From Amanita rubescens (lineage: Eukaryota > Basidiomycota > Agaricomycetes > Agaricales > Amanitaceae): a DNA stretch of 64,000 nt. The notes beneath the pieces are model-generated. The model worked only from the letters and a program-made list of their open reading frames with translations, did no database searches and was not told the DNA's origin. The position numbers were made by a program, and so were the translations under genes. Within the stretch, counting starts at the first letter, position 1. Each line of letters opens with the position of its first letter. The stretch covers positions 62,001 through 126,000 of the forward strand of contig WION01000096.1 of NCBI GenBank assembly GCA_015039365.1. Reading direction: 5' to 3'. This document shows, one piece after another, positions 10,025 through 20,432 of this stretch.

Positions 10025-10451
10025 TGTTACAAACGTACGTCATGGCCTATCTTTTCCTTATCTTATCATCTATGTCATCCCTCCTATGTCATTTGCATAT
10101 GCGTTCCTTCCGGAACATTCATCGTTTATCATATGCCAATTACTTTTATCACATGTATGCCGTTTTCACATGTTAACCGTTTCATTATCACATGTAACCG
10201 TTTTCATTATCACATGTATATATACTTACCATATTTGCGTATGTACTTTGTACTATATAAATCACGCAAATATACGACTAGACCTCAGTCTAGTTTTAAC
10301 AGTCAAAATCTGTCTCGTTATCGTCTAAGATCCCTTGAGGACTTATCCGATAACACTCTTATTCTTTGAACGTTCTTAAGTGCCGGAACTCCCTTGAGGA
10401 ACCTACGGTACCTGATAAGCTTGACTTATTAGTGAACGAACAAACGTAACA
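10025..10451 (+). repeat. 3' LTR (427 bp)
   Basis: Same length as 1959-2385 and no difference seen by eye. It is followed at 10452-10456 by TGGAC, the second target duplication. Confidence 0.95.
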
Positions 10452-10456
10452 TGGAC

Positions 10457-11203
10457 TGGAGAGACGGCACCAACTGGAACACGACCAGCTTCAAGCTGTT
10501 CAGAAAACGAGATGCAAACAAGACCAGCCGCTGGATGTGGAGTAGCAGCTTCCCTATGCAGATGGCTTGGGAGGCCGCAATAATTCCATTTGACCAATGA
10601 TCGCTTGCACAACGATGGACGATTCGAGAGGCCACCCGAGCCAGGTTCCTGCTGCTGGACGATACCAGCGAGGAGCCAGACGTCGAATCCCTAGCGAAAG
10701 ACGGTCGTCTACCCGCATACATATGCCGAGGAGAAGGCAATTGTCTCAACGTCAAGGACGTCACCACCTGGCTCCTCTTCAAGATGACGGAGCCAGAAGA
10801 GCCAGAACTAGCCGAATGGTTCTGGTGGGCGTCATGCACTCTATTCAGCGAACTTGGACGATACGCAAACGAGATGTCCACACTCGGTCTCAAAGACGAT
10901 GGCCAAACTCTGGCCCCCCTACGTTTTGTTCAGAACGGGGAGCCAAATCAAGAAACACTTGTTCGGCACTTCAAGCAATGCGGCATCCGAATACAAGATG
11001 CAAACGAACACCTTCTGGACTTCAGCAAGATATACATCACGAACATCAAGCCACCGACGGTACCAGACTGGTCCCAGATACCCCCATCCAACCCTAGGGT
11101 ATCCCGACCATCTATCAACCAATGGCGTAAATGTGGCAACAAGGCATTCGTCGATCGAAACTTACCTGTACCTGGACGCAGTCAAAGGCACCTCGTCGAC
11201 TGA
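10457..11203 (+). pseudogene. Outer-element ORF3, 3' portion (248 codons, one TGA)
   Basis: This is the continuation of the ORF starting at 936. Joining 1958 to 10457 keeps the frame, reading ...HACMD then WRDGTNWNTTSFKLF. A TGA at about 10588-10590 breaks the frame after AAIIPFDQ. The same frame then continues to 11203 with RFLLLDDTSEEPDVES, PELAEWFWWASCTLFSELGR and NQETLVRHFKQCGIRIQDA. Without the insertion and the stop the protein would be about 589 aa. The C-terminal half is Trp-rich and mildly acidic. The family is not recognised. Confidence 0.65.
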
Positions 11204-11416
11204 ATCAGCGACGGGTCTCATGCCAGCTCTCACACGTTGTTACCGCCAGTTTACATCGACAGGACACCGTCAGGCTCTGCTCCTGAATTCCCTTCTGAAC
11301 CGCAGACCGGGAATTCATCACGGCCTCCTACAAACGAAGACCGTATGCACGTCGAATGATATTTAGGCACAACCTTAGATATCAGATCTCCCTCATCTTA
11401 CCCTCGGGTTGATCTT

Positions 11417-11427
11417 GTGGGGGAGGG
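11417..11427 (+). other. Polypurine tract of outer element
   Basis: GTGGGGGAGGG directly precedes the 3' LTR that starts at 11428. Confidence 0.75.
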
Positions 11428-11701
11428 TGTAACGGGTCGCTCGGAGGCTTATATATTCAAGATATCCTAGGATGGGAGCTAATCCTAGCTCCCTCATTAT
11501 TCCCTGTATATAGTTTCCTTTTATAGTAGGTAGTCACTTAGTATACCATATACGCTAGTCACGCAGTGACGGACACTTTTACTTAACTTGTACTCACCAC
11601 ACGCGCACCCGCACGGTCTCAATAGACATTGATCCAGTGCAAGGTGCAAGGTGCGAACAGTCCCGGAACCATCCCCTGGTTCCGTCTTAGTAAACGTTAC
11701 A
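11428..11701 (+). repeat. 3' LTR of outer gypsy element (274 bp)
   Basis: Begins TGTAAC and ends GTTACA, a perfect 6-bp inverted repeat, directly after a polypurine tract. It contains short T/A-rich promoter-like stretches (CTGTATATAG). It shows no similarity by eye to the 427-bp LTR family, so it belongs to a different lineage. Confidence 0.85.
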
Positions 11702-11872
11702 AGGGGTAACCCCAGGGTTTTCAGAGCCCAACCCTTACCCTTACCCCCCCAAAACCCTCACCCTTGGCCAGGGGTGGAGGGTTTACCCCTCAAAACCCTA
11801 GGGGTACACAAGGGGTTGCCCAAGGGTACAAGGGTACAAAAATACCCCAGGGTTTGACCCAAAGGGTTATTA
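11702..11872. repeat. G/C-run repeat (CAGGGGTA-type family)
   Basis: About 170 bp made largely of GGGGT, CCCTT and CCCAGGG runs, starting AGGGGTAACCCCAGGGTTTT. Closely similar sequence occurs at 41919-42073. The outer gypsy LTR abuts it, so that element probably inserted into this repeat. It resembles degenerate telomere-like sequence and could form G-quadruplexes. Confidence 0.55.
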
Positions 11873-12655
11873 GTAGTGGTACTACTTCTTTGTCATATGG
11901 CACTGTGATATACATATGTACATATCATGATATATATATAAGGTGCTAAAAGTGACCAACCAGGCTCTACTGCCACTGGTGACATGTTTCCCAACCTTGG
12001 CAATGGGTGCCTTTTTTACAACACCTACATATGTGCTCTATAATTATTGAAGGCTCTATCTATGTATATATGTATCATTCAGGAGGTTGGCAATATTAAA
12101 TACCCAATGATTTGAACACCATATGCAGTAGTAAGTCATTAGCCAAGCTCTAACAAATTGCCATTACCTGTCAACCTCTGACTAATATTAGGCATTGAAT
12201 GTTAGGGACTCACGGCTATTATTTTGAAGTTACATATTGCAAAAGCAACTAACTACTTTGTATTGTAACAATGCTGTTGTCATACACACTTCCATTTATA
12301 TTGATAGATATGTATGAGCATTCACTCATTGAATACTTCAATGACTAAGGTACATATCCTTCAAGTCAGTTTGAAGCCACATGGCTGTACAGACATACCC
12401 AATTATTCCATTCCCATTTGAAGAATGTCTAGGATTAGTGAGGGATTACATGCCATTGAACATTACATTAGTGTAGTAGGTGCTTTATTTCCCTTCATCT
12501 TCTTAATTTAACCATACTTACATGTATGCCCTTTGTTAGTGTTCTTTGTTTGTTCCTCATTGAAGATAAAACTATATTATTATCATTGAGCATAGCCAGT
12601 TTAATCTTATCTGGGTGCATATCATTCTTTTTGAAGTCTTTGGTGGCTGTGGTCC
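11873..12655. other. AT-rich stretch with no recognisable gene
   Basis: I see no coding region, inverted termini or known repeat here. It is AT-rich with short ATATAC runs and lies between two members of the G/C-run repeat family. Confidence 0.5.
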
Positions 12656-12774
12656 CAGGGGTATGAAGGGTTAATCCTTATAGGGAGGGGTTGGGAGGGG
12701 TAGACAGGCTCCAACCCTTACCCCTACCCTCCACCAAACCCTCCATGAAGGGTGAGGGGTTGCCCATACCCCTG
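12656..12774. repeat. Short inverted-terminus G/C-run element (119 bp)
   Basis: Begins CAGGGGTATG and ends CATACCCCTG, a perfect 10-bp terminal inverted repeat around G- and C-runs. No flanking duplication is visible. The bases from 12775 to about 12998 hold nothing recognisable. Confidence 0.55.
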
Positions 12775-12998
12775 CCATTCTCTACTTGTAATCGTGACTA
12801 GAGTTGCCTTTGCAACTTAGGTTGAGATTAACAAGTTCATAACAATTAAGTCAAACTTTTCAATAAGCCTGAACATCAATTCATTGGCATTTGATAACAC
12901 ACACTTCAATGAACTTCCGGAAAGCCAGCCCGTAGGTTACTGGCCACGTTGTCAAAACAGATTGGAGAGCTCCACCAAATAGAGCTACACGAGATTGA

Positions 12999-13421
12999 AA
13001 AGGGAACTATGTTCTTGACGGATACTTCGTCAGACTAAACGGTGCAAAACGAATCTGGGAAGATACAGGTGGAAATCCAGTTAAAGAATCAGAATTCTGG
13101 ATACCCCAAAAAGAAACTAGACCTCCGAACGAATCATACTACTACTTTGCAGATCTATATCTTGAACAACTACATATCAGATTCGATCACCTCACAGAAC
13201 GTTGGATAGCATCCGAAACACAAGAATTTGTCCCTAACGAATACTTCAACACCCCTGTCTGGATACAAGGGACTGTTGACGCTCTACCAGAAAACTTAAG
13301 ACCGAGACATCTCCTCTCCACACCGACAACTACAAAAGGCAAAAAGAAAGCAAGCTTTAGCCTAAACAATAGTGACCGAGAAAGAGGATACAACAGATCA
13401 AAAACCCGATCTATCCCTTGA
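12999..13421 (+). pseudogene. Conserved Gag N-terminal extension domain (element 2)
   Basis: The frame opens after a TGA at 12996 and reads NYVLDGYFVRLNGAKRIWED, then GGNPVKESEFWIPQK, RPPNESYYYFADLYLE and ERWIASETQEFVPNEYFNTP. It aligns along its length with the ATG-free extension at 2423-3211. No ATG occurs in any frame from 13012 to 13620. The domain is one frame away from gag here (gag frame opens at 13366), probably a decay indel. A non-frame ATG at 13009 gives only nine codons. Confidence 0.65.
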
Positions 13422-14679
13422 TTTTCTCAGTGACCTTTCAGTTGGAACAACACCAACACCTGCCCAACAACCGACCAATCCCAAACCAGGTCCTTCGAAC
13501 CCTACAGAACAAAAGGACGAAGAAGACCCGTTTAACCCTGACAGAATTGAAGTAGACGAACCTAAACCCAACCCAACACCACCACACCGAGACCCATCAC
13601 CCTCACCATCACCAACAAGAATGTCTGGAGGAACCACAGACCCCACACCCAACCCACAAATCCCTAGTCTCATCGGAGATCTCCCTGAATTTAAGGGAAA
13701 GCGAAAGGATGCCAACACGTTCATAGAAGACATTGAAATCTTCTTTGACATGAACCCTGAGCGGATGAATACCGACTGCTTAAAGATCCTCGCTGCCCTG
13801 AATAAGATCTCAGATGGAGCTAGACAATGGAAAAAGAATAAGTTAGCGGATCTACGAAAATCTCGTGTCACCACCGAAGGAGGTGTTACGAGACCTGCCT
13901 TATTCAATGATTGGGATGCATTTAAACTGTCATTCTTGACAGATTGGGGAGAAGTTGATCCTAGTGGAAACACATACACAAAAATTCTCAATCTACAGAA
14001 CAGATTGTCCATGAAAGGAAAGAAACAGATGACCTTACCCAATTACGTTAATCAGTTCAAGGAACAAATTACGAAAGCCAGAATCAAAGGAGAAGCAGCA
14101 TTCCATATGTTCGGAAAAGGACTTACAGCACCTGAGTTCGAAAAAGCAATGCTCATGAATCCAAAAACACTACAGGATTGGTACGACATTGCTATCAAAC
14201 TCGACAACATCCGAACCCGTTCATATGCCTATTCACCTCGATCTGGAAACGGTCATTCATCATCCTCTCACAACAACGAATCATGGGCAATGCAGATTGA
14301 TCACAAATATCTTGAAAGGGATGAAGACCCAGAATTAGAACTTGTGATCAGATCTATGTCCAAAGAAGAAAGAGAACACTACATCAGAGACGGTTTATGT
14401 TTCATCTGCGGAATCAAAGGACACATGTCAGGGCAATGCCCAAAGAAGAAAAGAAACAAAGGGAAAGGTTGATTTAAAGGAGGAAAGAAAAGAGGATTCG
14501 CACCCAAACGTCACATTCGAGCCACATCAGAAGATGGTGACGGAAACTGGGAAGAAGAAGAAGTCCGAGAGTCTAAACCAAATTACACCAAGAACATCCG
14601 AGCGCTGATGAAAGGGATGTCACCCGACAAAAAGAACGATCTATTACTATCTCTTGCCAATGATAACGAGGATTTTTAA
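13366..14679 (+). pseudogene. gag: Gag of element 2 (first ATG 13621; internal TGA)
   Basis: The first ATG in the frame, 13621, starts MSGGTTDP, matching the MSGSGPRT start of the other element. A Pro/Asp-rich region lies upstream in the same frame. The capsid-like part follows (LPEFKGKRKDANTFIEDIEI, ISDGARQWKKNK, FKLSFLTDWGEVDP), then a CCHC knuckle CFICGIKGHMSGQC and basic residues. A TGA at 14470-14472 interrupts GKG-FKGGKKRG, possibly from CGA. The frame continues to TAA at 14677-14679 with the acidic tail WEEEEVRES and the ending NDNEDF. The layout matches the other Gag, so the two are homologous. Confidence 0.8.
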
Positions 14680-14682
14680 CTG
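14671..14682 (+). promoter_or_regulatory. Putative -1 frameshift site, gag/pol of element 2
   Basis: Gag codons GAT TTT TAA meet the -1 pol frame TTT TTA ACT GTG at the stop. The T-run before a TAR stop is the same arrangement as at 4216-4225, although the first half of the heptamer (GAT) does not fit the classic pattern. Slippage of Phe-tRNA over a stop-codon pause is the likely mode. Confidence 0.45.
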
Positions 14683-15222
14683 TGGGACTCATGACAGTGG
14701 ATGAAGTTCCAGATTTACCAATTTCAACTCTCGATATATCTCATGTAACAGTACAATCCATTTCGAAACGAAGATTATCTGTCCCTATCAAGGTTGAAAC
14801 TGAAAATAACACTGAAAACCTTGTCGCCCTTGTCGACTGCGGAGCCGAAGGGGTATTTATCAACAAAAAGATAGCACACAAATGGAGAAAACGAAGAACT
14901 CCACGACCAATTAGAGTTTATAACGTCGATGGCACCATAAACAAAGAAGGAGAAATTGATGAACAATGTCTTATCACCTTCAAAATGAACGGAAAACGCA
15001 TGACCGAATGGTTTTACGTATCAGCAATAGGAAAACAAATGATTATACTGGGGCTTCCTTGGCTAGAGAAGCATAACCCTGACGTAAATTGGAGAGAAAA
15101 GACTCTAGAGTTCCGAGACTCTGAACAGGACAAAATCAAGGCATCACTTTGGAGCATCTGTCAACAGATCGACAGAATAGCTATGCCTGAATGGGAAGAA
15201 GAACTCGTCATCGGATATTTGA
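14673..15222 (+). pseudogene. pol: Pol of element 2, protease part
   Basis: In the -1 frame from gag, this reads an aspartic protease with VDCGAEGVFINKK (the usual DSGA is DCGA), then YNVDGTINKEGEIDE, FYVSAIGKQMIILGLPWLEK and NPDVNWREKTLEF. These match the protease-linker region of the 4303 pol. The frame is cut at 15222 by the DNA transposon. Joining 15222 to 19522 gives EEELVIGYL-MSHKGSQMTDQRW in one frame. Confidence 0.8.
15218..15222. repeat. Target site duplication TTTGA
   Basis: TTTGA precedes the transposon start and recurs at 19517-19521 after its end. Removing one copy plus the element restores the pol frame, which supports the boundaries. Confidence 0.85.
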
Positions 15223-15238
15223 TTGGGTGCGCGCAATC
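15223..15238 (+). repeat. Left terminal inverted repeat
   Basis: TTGGGTGCGCGCAATC; partner at 19501-19516 with two mismatches. CGCGCAATC is the longest shared run. Confidence 0.8.
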
Positions 15239-16276
15239 GTTACCTAAAATAGACATATTTGTAAACATTCCCACGGCCCTATACAGCCGCAAAAGTTGTC
15301 CCAGTTTACAAATACATTGCTACAGCATTCCTCTGCCCATGGATGGAAAAACTTTGAGTGACAAAAATGTTTTGAATTTGATTATCTTGAGATTGTTCTC
15401 AGCACAACCTTTGTTTTGTAAGTATCCATTGATATTTGGCCAAATTACTGACTTTACTGTCCTTAAATTGAATAAAAACAAATTTCTGCTGAGAACAATC
15501 TGATAAAAACATTAATAGAAGCATATATGTCCACCAAAATTAGTTGCAGAAATGCTTGTGGAACCTTCTGGCGATGTATTTTAGAAATGATACATTTGGG
15601 TGGAGGTGGCTGTGCTGGAGGTGTCCAAATCGGGAATATTCGATTCAGCCTTGATTTCAGCCTTTACTCTCATCATCCTGCTAGATCCATTGCTCAGGGT
15701 GGGTGTCCAGATGGTCTGTGGACTAAAGTAAATGGTCTCCATGCTAAAATACATACATTAGGGCCTCAGAACTGAGGTTGCAGCCAGAAGTTCAAAACAT
15801 TGCAATTTAATTTGCTGCTGCAGTGTTTTGCTATCTGGTAAGCATCTGTGGTATCTATTAAATGTAAATAAACTAATAGATCATGGTGCATTGTGTTTCA
15901 ATACAATAATGTAGTCCTATCTGTTCCTCCACTCTGAATTGGAGGAGAGATTGTGCTTTCTTTCTGCTACAATTGGCTTAGCCATATCTTGGTTCAGGTG
16001 AGTAATACTATGCATAATGTACATTTAGGCAACTAACAGTATATATTTAGCCTATATATATATCCTCTACCAGCTGTTTGACTAGCTTCCAGTAAAATCT
16101 TGAAAGAATTGTGATTTAATCAGAATACCCCATCCTGTGAGCTCATAAAAAATCTGAAACCATGTAAACCACTCTGAAATACATTTTTCATGAACCTCAA
16201 CCACAATAACAGCTTATTTTGCTAAAAAAACCAAAACCTTGTCCTTCAAGTTCTTCCATATTCTTTGTTTTCATCA

Positions 16277-19200
16277 ATGCCTCGTGGTGTTGCCCCCCCC
16301 AAAGGGCGTAAGAGATCAGTTGCACAGATTCAGAGTATGCAAAAAGCTAGACTTGCTTCTACTTCAGCAGCAAAGGAAGCAGCTATGGGTCATACCACTT
16401 CTGGTATTGTTGAAAAGCCTGTGGCTACTCAGGCTGGTGGATCTATTCACCATGACAAAAAACTTACTCTAGCAGAGCTTGTGGAGAGACTTTCTCTTAA
16501 AGAAGAGGAAGTACTGGAGAAAAATGTGGAAATTCTTGAACAGGGTATTGCATTGCAGACAGCAAAGATTTTGCTTGACAAAAGCCATGATAGTGTCCAG
16601 GCTGCTAAGGAGAGAGGAAATATGTGGCATAAGAAATACCGTGTAGATCATAAGAAGTTGCAGCGAACAGAGGTCATGAAGGAGCAGTTGAAGGAGCAAC
16701 TTAAAATGGTGCAAGGCTTGCACCTAGCATCTCAGAAGGATGCTAATATAGTACTTCATGTCCTGGAGAAAAGCAATGAAGCCAATGCATCTACAACTGA
16801 ACAGTTATCAGACCTCATGAGTGATTGTGCTTCTGAGGTATTATTCTGGAAGAAAAAATTAGCAGATTCCAAAACACTTGTTCGGAACCTGCAGGCACGC
16901 ATAAACCGAGCACCTGAAACTCAGAAGAGAGCTGTTGCCAAAGCCCTTGGTCAACTACAAAAGGACCAGCATGTATATGACCTTGTGAAGAAAGGAGTTT
17001 ACACTCCTCAAGCAAGGGCTTTAGCTCGTTCCCTGGTTACAGCTGGATGTTCACAAGAATTTGTTGGGATTTTGGTTCAAAAAATTTGTCAAACAGTTGG
17101 GGTAGATGTTCCACAGAGAATGAGCCGGCGGACAGTTCAACGAGCAATTACAGAAGGAGGCATTGCTGCAAAAATGCAATTAGGGATGCAGATAGCTCTT
17201 GCTACTGGCATTACTGGAAGCTCTGATGCAACAACTCATAGGCACACTGAAGTTGTTGCACATCACCTAAATTTTTTAGATGATGATGGAAAGCATCGGA
17301 GTCATCTTCTTGGAGTCTACCCTGCTGTAGAGCACTCAAGCCAGGCTCAGTTGGACAATTGGAAGAAGCATGTTACTGAGATCTCTGACATATTCTCCAG
17401 AAGCCCTTTGTTTGGCACAGCGATCCAATACTGCTTTGAAATATGAGGACTTTATAAAAAAACTCAAAGGCACCAATAGTGATCATGCCAATGATCAGAA
17501 AAAGTTACATGAGCTCTTGAAGGACCTAAAGGAGGAATTGTCACTGCAGACACTAGGAGGGGAGAGGCTGGTGGAAATGCCTGTGACAGAGCTTCACCAG
17601 CTGCTAGTGGCTGAGAATATGAAGAAAGTTGACAATGCTGGTGGATCCAATGCATGGAATGCACTTAGTGAGAAGGAAAAGCAGGAGTTAAATGATGACA
17701 TGATGAGTGATTTGACTCATACCCTTGGTGAAGAAGTATATGAAGCATTGCCTGAGGCTGAGAAGCGGGATCTGGATCTATTTGTCTGGGCTGGGTGCTC
17801 AATGCACAAGGATCTTAACAGTGTTAAAGGTGGAAATAAAGCTATGATGTCATGGTGGTCTGAGAATGGAGAAACAGGCCCAGTTCGTTTGGCAAATAGA
17901 GACAATGCTGCTGTTCTAAATAATATGGCAACAGAGGATGTTCCAAATCCTGCTGAACGCCGAGCAATGGATGTCACAACCTGTGGTGGTGTGAAAGCAG
18001 CTAGTATTGCTGGACACATTTTCAGCAACAAAGATGACAAGAAGGGATATCAGGATTTACACAAAAGACACTTTGAACCCATCACTGGAAAATGGGTGCG
18101 GTTCCCAGATACCTCAAATACATGGTATCAGTCCTTTAGTGAGGCTGCTGCAGAACTTCTGGTATATCGATCAGACTACCAGAATCTTATGGAAACTGTC
18201 CGACTTACCAAAATAAAACAAACTCTCAATCACATGGAGTCAAATCTGAAAGCTGCTTTGGATGATATTCCTACCTTAACTGAGCTTGCAGTTCTGACAC
18301 TTTATGCTCAAGCAATAAGCCACCCATATATGAAAAAAGTTCGAGGACCAGGAACTGAGTACCTCAACATGCTGGACATGGGTCCATTGCATGAAGAGGT
18401 CAAACAGCACATTCAGAAGATAATTGATGACCCAGATATTCTCCTTGGTGATGGTGCTTCATACCAACAAGATGCACTACATGGACAGAAATGGCACCGA
18501 CCAGATGCATTTGAAGCTGTGCATAAGCTATCCCCTCAGTTACCTCATTTAAAGCCAGTTCTTGTAGCCTTCTTCAAGGGTGCTCTGATAACCTTTGAGC
18601 GTTTCACCTCTGAATTTGCTCCAGGCAGTCCAATTGATCTTGCATCTGCCACAGAAAAGGAGTTGGCTTGGATGCCACCTACAAATGATGTGAATGAAGG
18701 GGCTTTAGGTTCATACAGGCTTTACATTAGAAAGAAGCCCACCACAACAGTTCAGCAGTACAATGCTCTAGCAATGTTCAATTTCAATGGTACAGAGGAG
18801 TGGATGGACAAAGGATTCACAGCAGAGGATCATCAATGGCTCATGGGAGAAGGGCGAAAGGCTGATAATGATCACAGTGAAAAGAAGTTTAGGGAAATAT
18901 TGAGGGCAGATAAGCTTGCAAAGGCTGCAGTGGCAGCTCAGAAGGCACTTGATAGAGCAGCAACAGTACAGAAAAAGGCAGATGAATTGGCAGTGGTGGT
19001 AAGAACAGAGACAATTGGAGTGCTCAAGGATTGGAATATGAAGGCTTTGGAGGATCAGCTACAGCTCTACAGAAATTTAGGAGTCCCCACCAATATTATT
19101 CCAAAATTCAAGAGTCATCTGAAGAATAATACAGCCAGATGGGAGGCCCTAAAAGCTGGCATTGATTGGTATAAATCTCAGTCCAATAGCACTACAGAGC

Positions 19201-19295
19201 CTTCTGCAGAGGGTACCCCAGCCAATGCTGTGAGCCAAGACATAGGGGAAGACACAGGGGATGGGTATGGATCAGGGTCTGATTTGGACAATTAG
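16277..19295 (+). pseudogene. Putative transposase of an uncharacterised mushroom family
   Basis: The start is the ATG at 16277 (MPRGVAPPKGRKRSVAQIQS). The N-terminal 60-180 residues are a long coiled coil, followed by a helix-turn-helix-like region (VPQRMSRRTVQRAITEGGIA). Candidate acidic catalytic residues are SSDATTH (about residue 315), NSDHANDQKK just after the frame break, and DVNEGALGSYR (about 18690-18720). FVWAGCSMHKDLNSVKGG near 17780-17840 is a striking Cys/His block. This pattern suggests an RNase H-fold (DDE) enzyme. The frame changes near 17400-17430, so this copy is broken, or the gene has a small splice I cannot place. I recall many uncharacterised agaricomycete proteins of this type. 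The C-terminus is helical and acidic. Confidence 0.7.
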
Positions 19296-19500
19296 GATAT
19301 TTCATTTGGCCTCCTGAATCAATATATCACAGTTTGATTGACTATAGACATCTTTTACATGTACATACAGTATATTTACAGGGTTGAACACAAAAAGAAT
19401 GAGCCAAAACCATCGAGAATTGCTCAATTAACAAGGTGGGACAATAAATGAGCTAAATTTGGACACTTTCCATAAAAGGAAGTCACGTGACGTGAACCGG

Positions 19501-19516
19501 GATTGCGCGGCCCCAA
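19501..19516 (-). repeat. Right terminal inverted repeat
   Basis: Reverse complement TTGGGGCCGCGCAATC, pairing with 15223-15238. Confidence 0.8.
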
Positions 19517-19521
19517 TTTGA

Positions 19522-20432
19522 TGTCACACAAAGGATCACAGATGACAGATCAACGATGGAACACACATACATTTGAGGCTATAGGAAGCTGGTCAGAAGA
19601 CGAATACGATCAAGTAACTATCGCATGATATACACCAGCTCAACAAATGGAACACAAATACCATCAAACAGAGGAGGTTTACACGCTCCCTCCTGAATAC
19701 TTGGCATGGAAAGACGTATTCGAGAAAAAAGCAAGTGAACAATTCCCAGAAAGCCGATCTTGGGATCACTAGATAGAACTTCGCAATGATTTCATACCAA
19801 AAAGAGGAAAAATCTATCCCTTATCTCCGAAACAGCAGAATACACTGGACGAATGGATTAAAGAACACGTCGAAAAAGGCTACATCAGACCATCGAAATC
19901 GCCGCAGGCATCACCTTTCTTCTTTGTAAAGAAGAAAGAAGCACAAAATTACGACCCTGCCAAGACTATCAATATTTGAATGAATATACTAAACCAAATG
20001 CATATCCACTACCCCTCATCTCCGACCTTATGATCAAACTCAAAGATTTGGAATATTTTACGAAATTGGATATCCATTGGGGATACAATAACGTCATGTT
20101 CTTTGGATTACGAAATTCACCAGCAATGTTTCAAGCTATGATGGACAATTATTTTAGGGATTTTACAGAAAAAGGATGGCTCGTCATCTACATGGATGAC
20201 ATGCTAATACACGCGCACACTAAAGAAGAACTCGAGATTCGAACGAAACAAGTACTTGAACAATTACAGAAACACGATCTTTACCTCAAGCTTGAAAAGT
20301 GTAAATTCGCTGCCAAAGAAGTTGATTTTCTAGGCACCGTCATATCCAAAAATACAATAAAAATGGACCCGATCAAACTTGCCGGAATCAGGGACTGGCC
20401 AGCCCCTTCTACCGTTAAACAAGTTATGCTCT
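19522..20432 (+). pseudogene. pol: Pol of element 2, linker and reverse transcriptase part
   Basis: This continues the protease part. It reads TFEAIGSWSEDEYDQVTIA, a TGA, YTPAQQMEHKYHQTEEVYTLPPEYLAW, a TAG within RSWDH-IELRND, and then RT blocks ([42 protein letters not shown]). About 25 residues are missing after GYNNV. The catalytic box is YMDDM instead of YIDDM. The reading ends at DPIKLAGIRDWPAPSTVKQV, where the sequence switches to the inverted RNase H half. Confidence 0.8.

Larger units (their letters stand above)
1959..10451 (+). mobile_element. Complete self-priming-type Ty3/gypsy chromovirus, 8493 bp
   Basis: The element is bounded by 427-bp LTRs beginning TGTTAC and ending GTAACA, with perfect TGGAC target duplications. 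Internally it has a primer site complementary to the predicted RNA 5' end, an ATG-free open leader fused to gag, gag with a zinc knuckle, pol (protease, RT, RNase H, integrase, chromodomain) in the -1 frame, a third ORF, and a polypurine tract. The two LTRs read as identical, which implies a very recent insertion. Even so, pol and ORF3 each carry one in-frame TGA. Related sequences in this window are the minus-strand copy from 60313, a solo LTR at 54528-55599 and a diverged LTR piece near 25616. Confidence 0.95.
1..11701 (+). mobile_element. Outer Ty3/gypsy element, 5' part outside window
   Basis: The window opens inside pol of a gypsy LTR retrotransposon. In order it contains the integrase C-terminus, a chromodomain, a third ORF, a polypurine tract and the 3' LTR. 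A second complete gypsy element (1959-10451) interrupts its third ORF. The 5' LTR, gag and most of pol lie upstream of the window, so target duplications cannot be checked; the five bases after the 3' LTR are AGGGG. A frameshift in pol and a stop in ORF3 show that it is no longer autonomous. Confidence 0.85.
15223..19516 (+). mobile_element. 4294-bp DNA transposon inserted in pol
   Basis: The 16-bp ends TTGGGTGCGCGCAATC and (reverse complement) TTGGGGCCGCGCAATC match at 14 positions. The element is flanked by TTTGA duplications. It carries one long two-frame gene (16277-19295). An 11-bp perfect subterminal inverted repeat, TATTTGTAAAC/GTTTACAAATA, lies at 15256-15266 and 15304-15314. About 1 kb of non-coding sequence precedes the gene. 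The superfamily is uncertain. Confidence 0.85.
12999..20432 (+). mobile_element. Degenerate gypsy element 2, gag to RT half
   Basis: A relative of the 1959-10451 element without LTRs. It starts in the Gag N-terminal extension and continues through gag, protease and RT as far as STVKQV. It contains several stops and frameshifts and a 4.3-kb DNA transposon at 15223-19516. Sequence from 20433 to 22108 holds the RNase H-integrase half on the opposite strand. Confidence 0.85.

Noticed and set aside
16277..19295. Assigning the transposase to the KDZ (Kyakuja-Dileera-Zisupton) group
   Set aside because: A Cys/His block and mushroom distribution are suggestive, but I could not match the order of known KDZ motifs, so the superfamily is left open.
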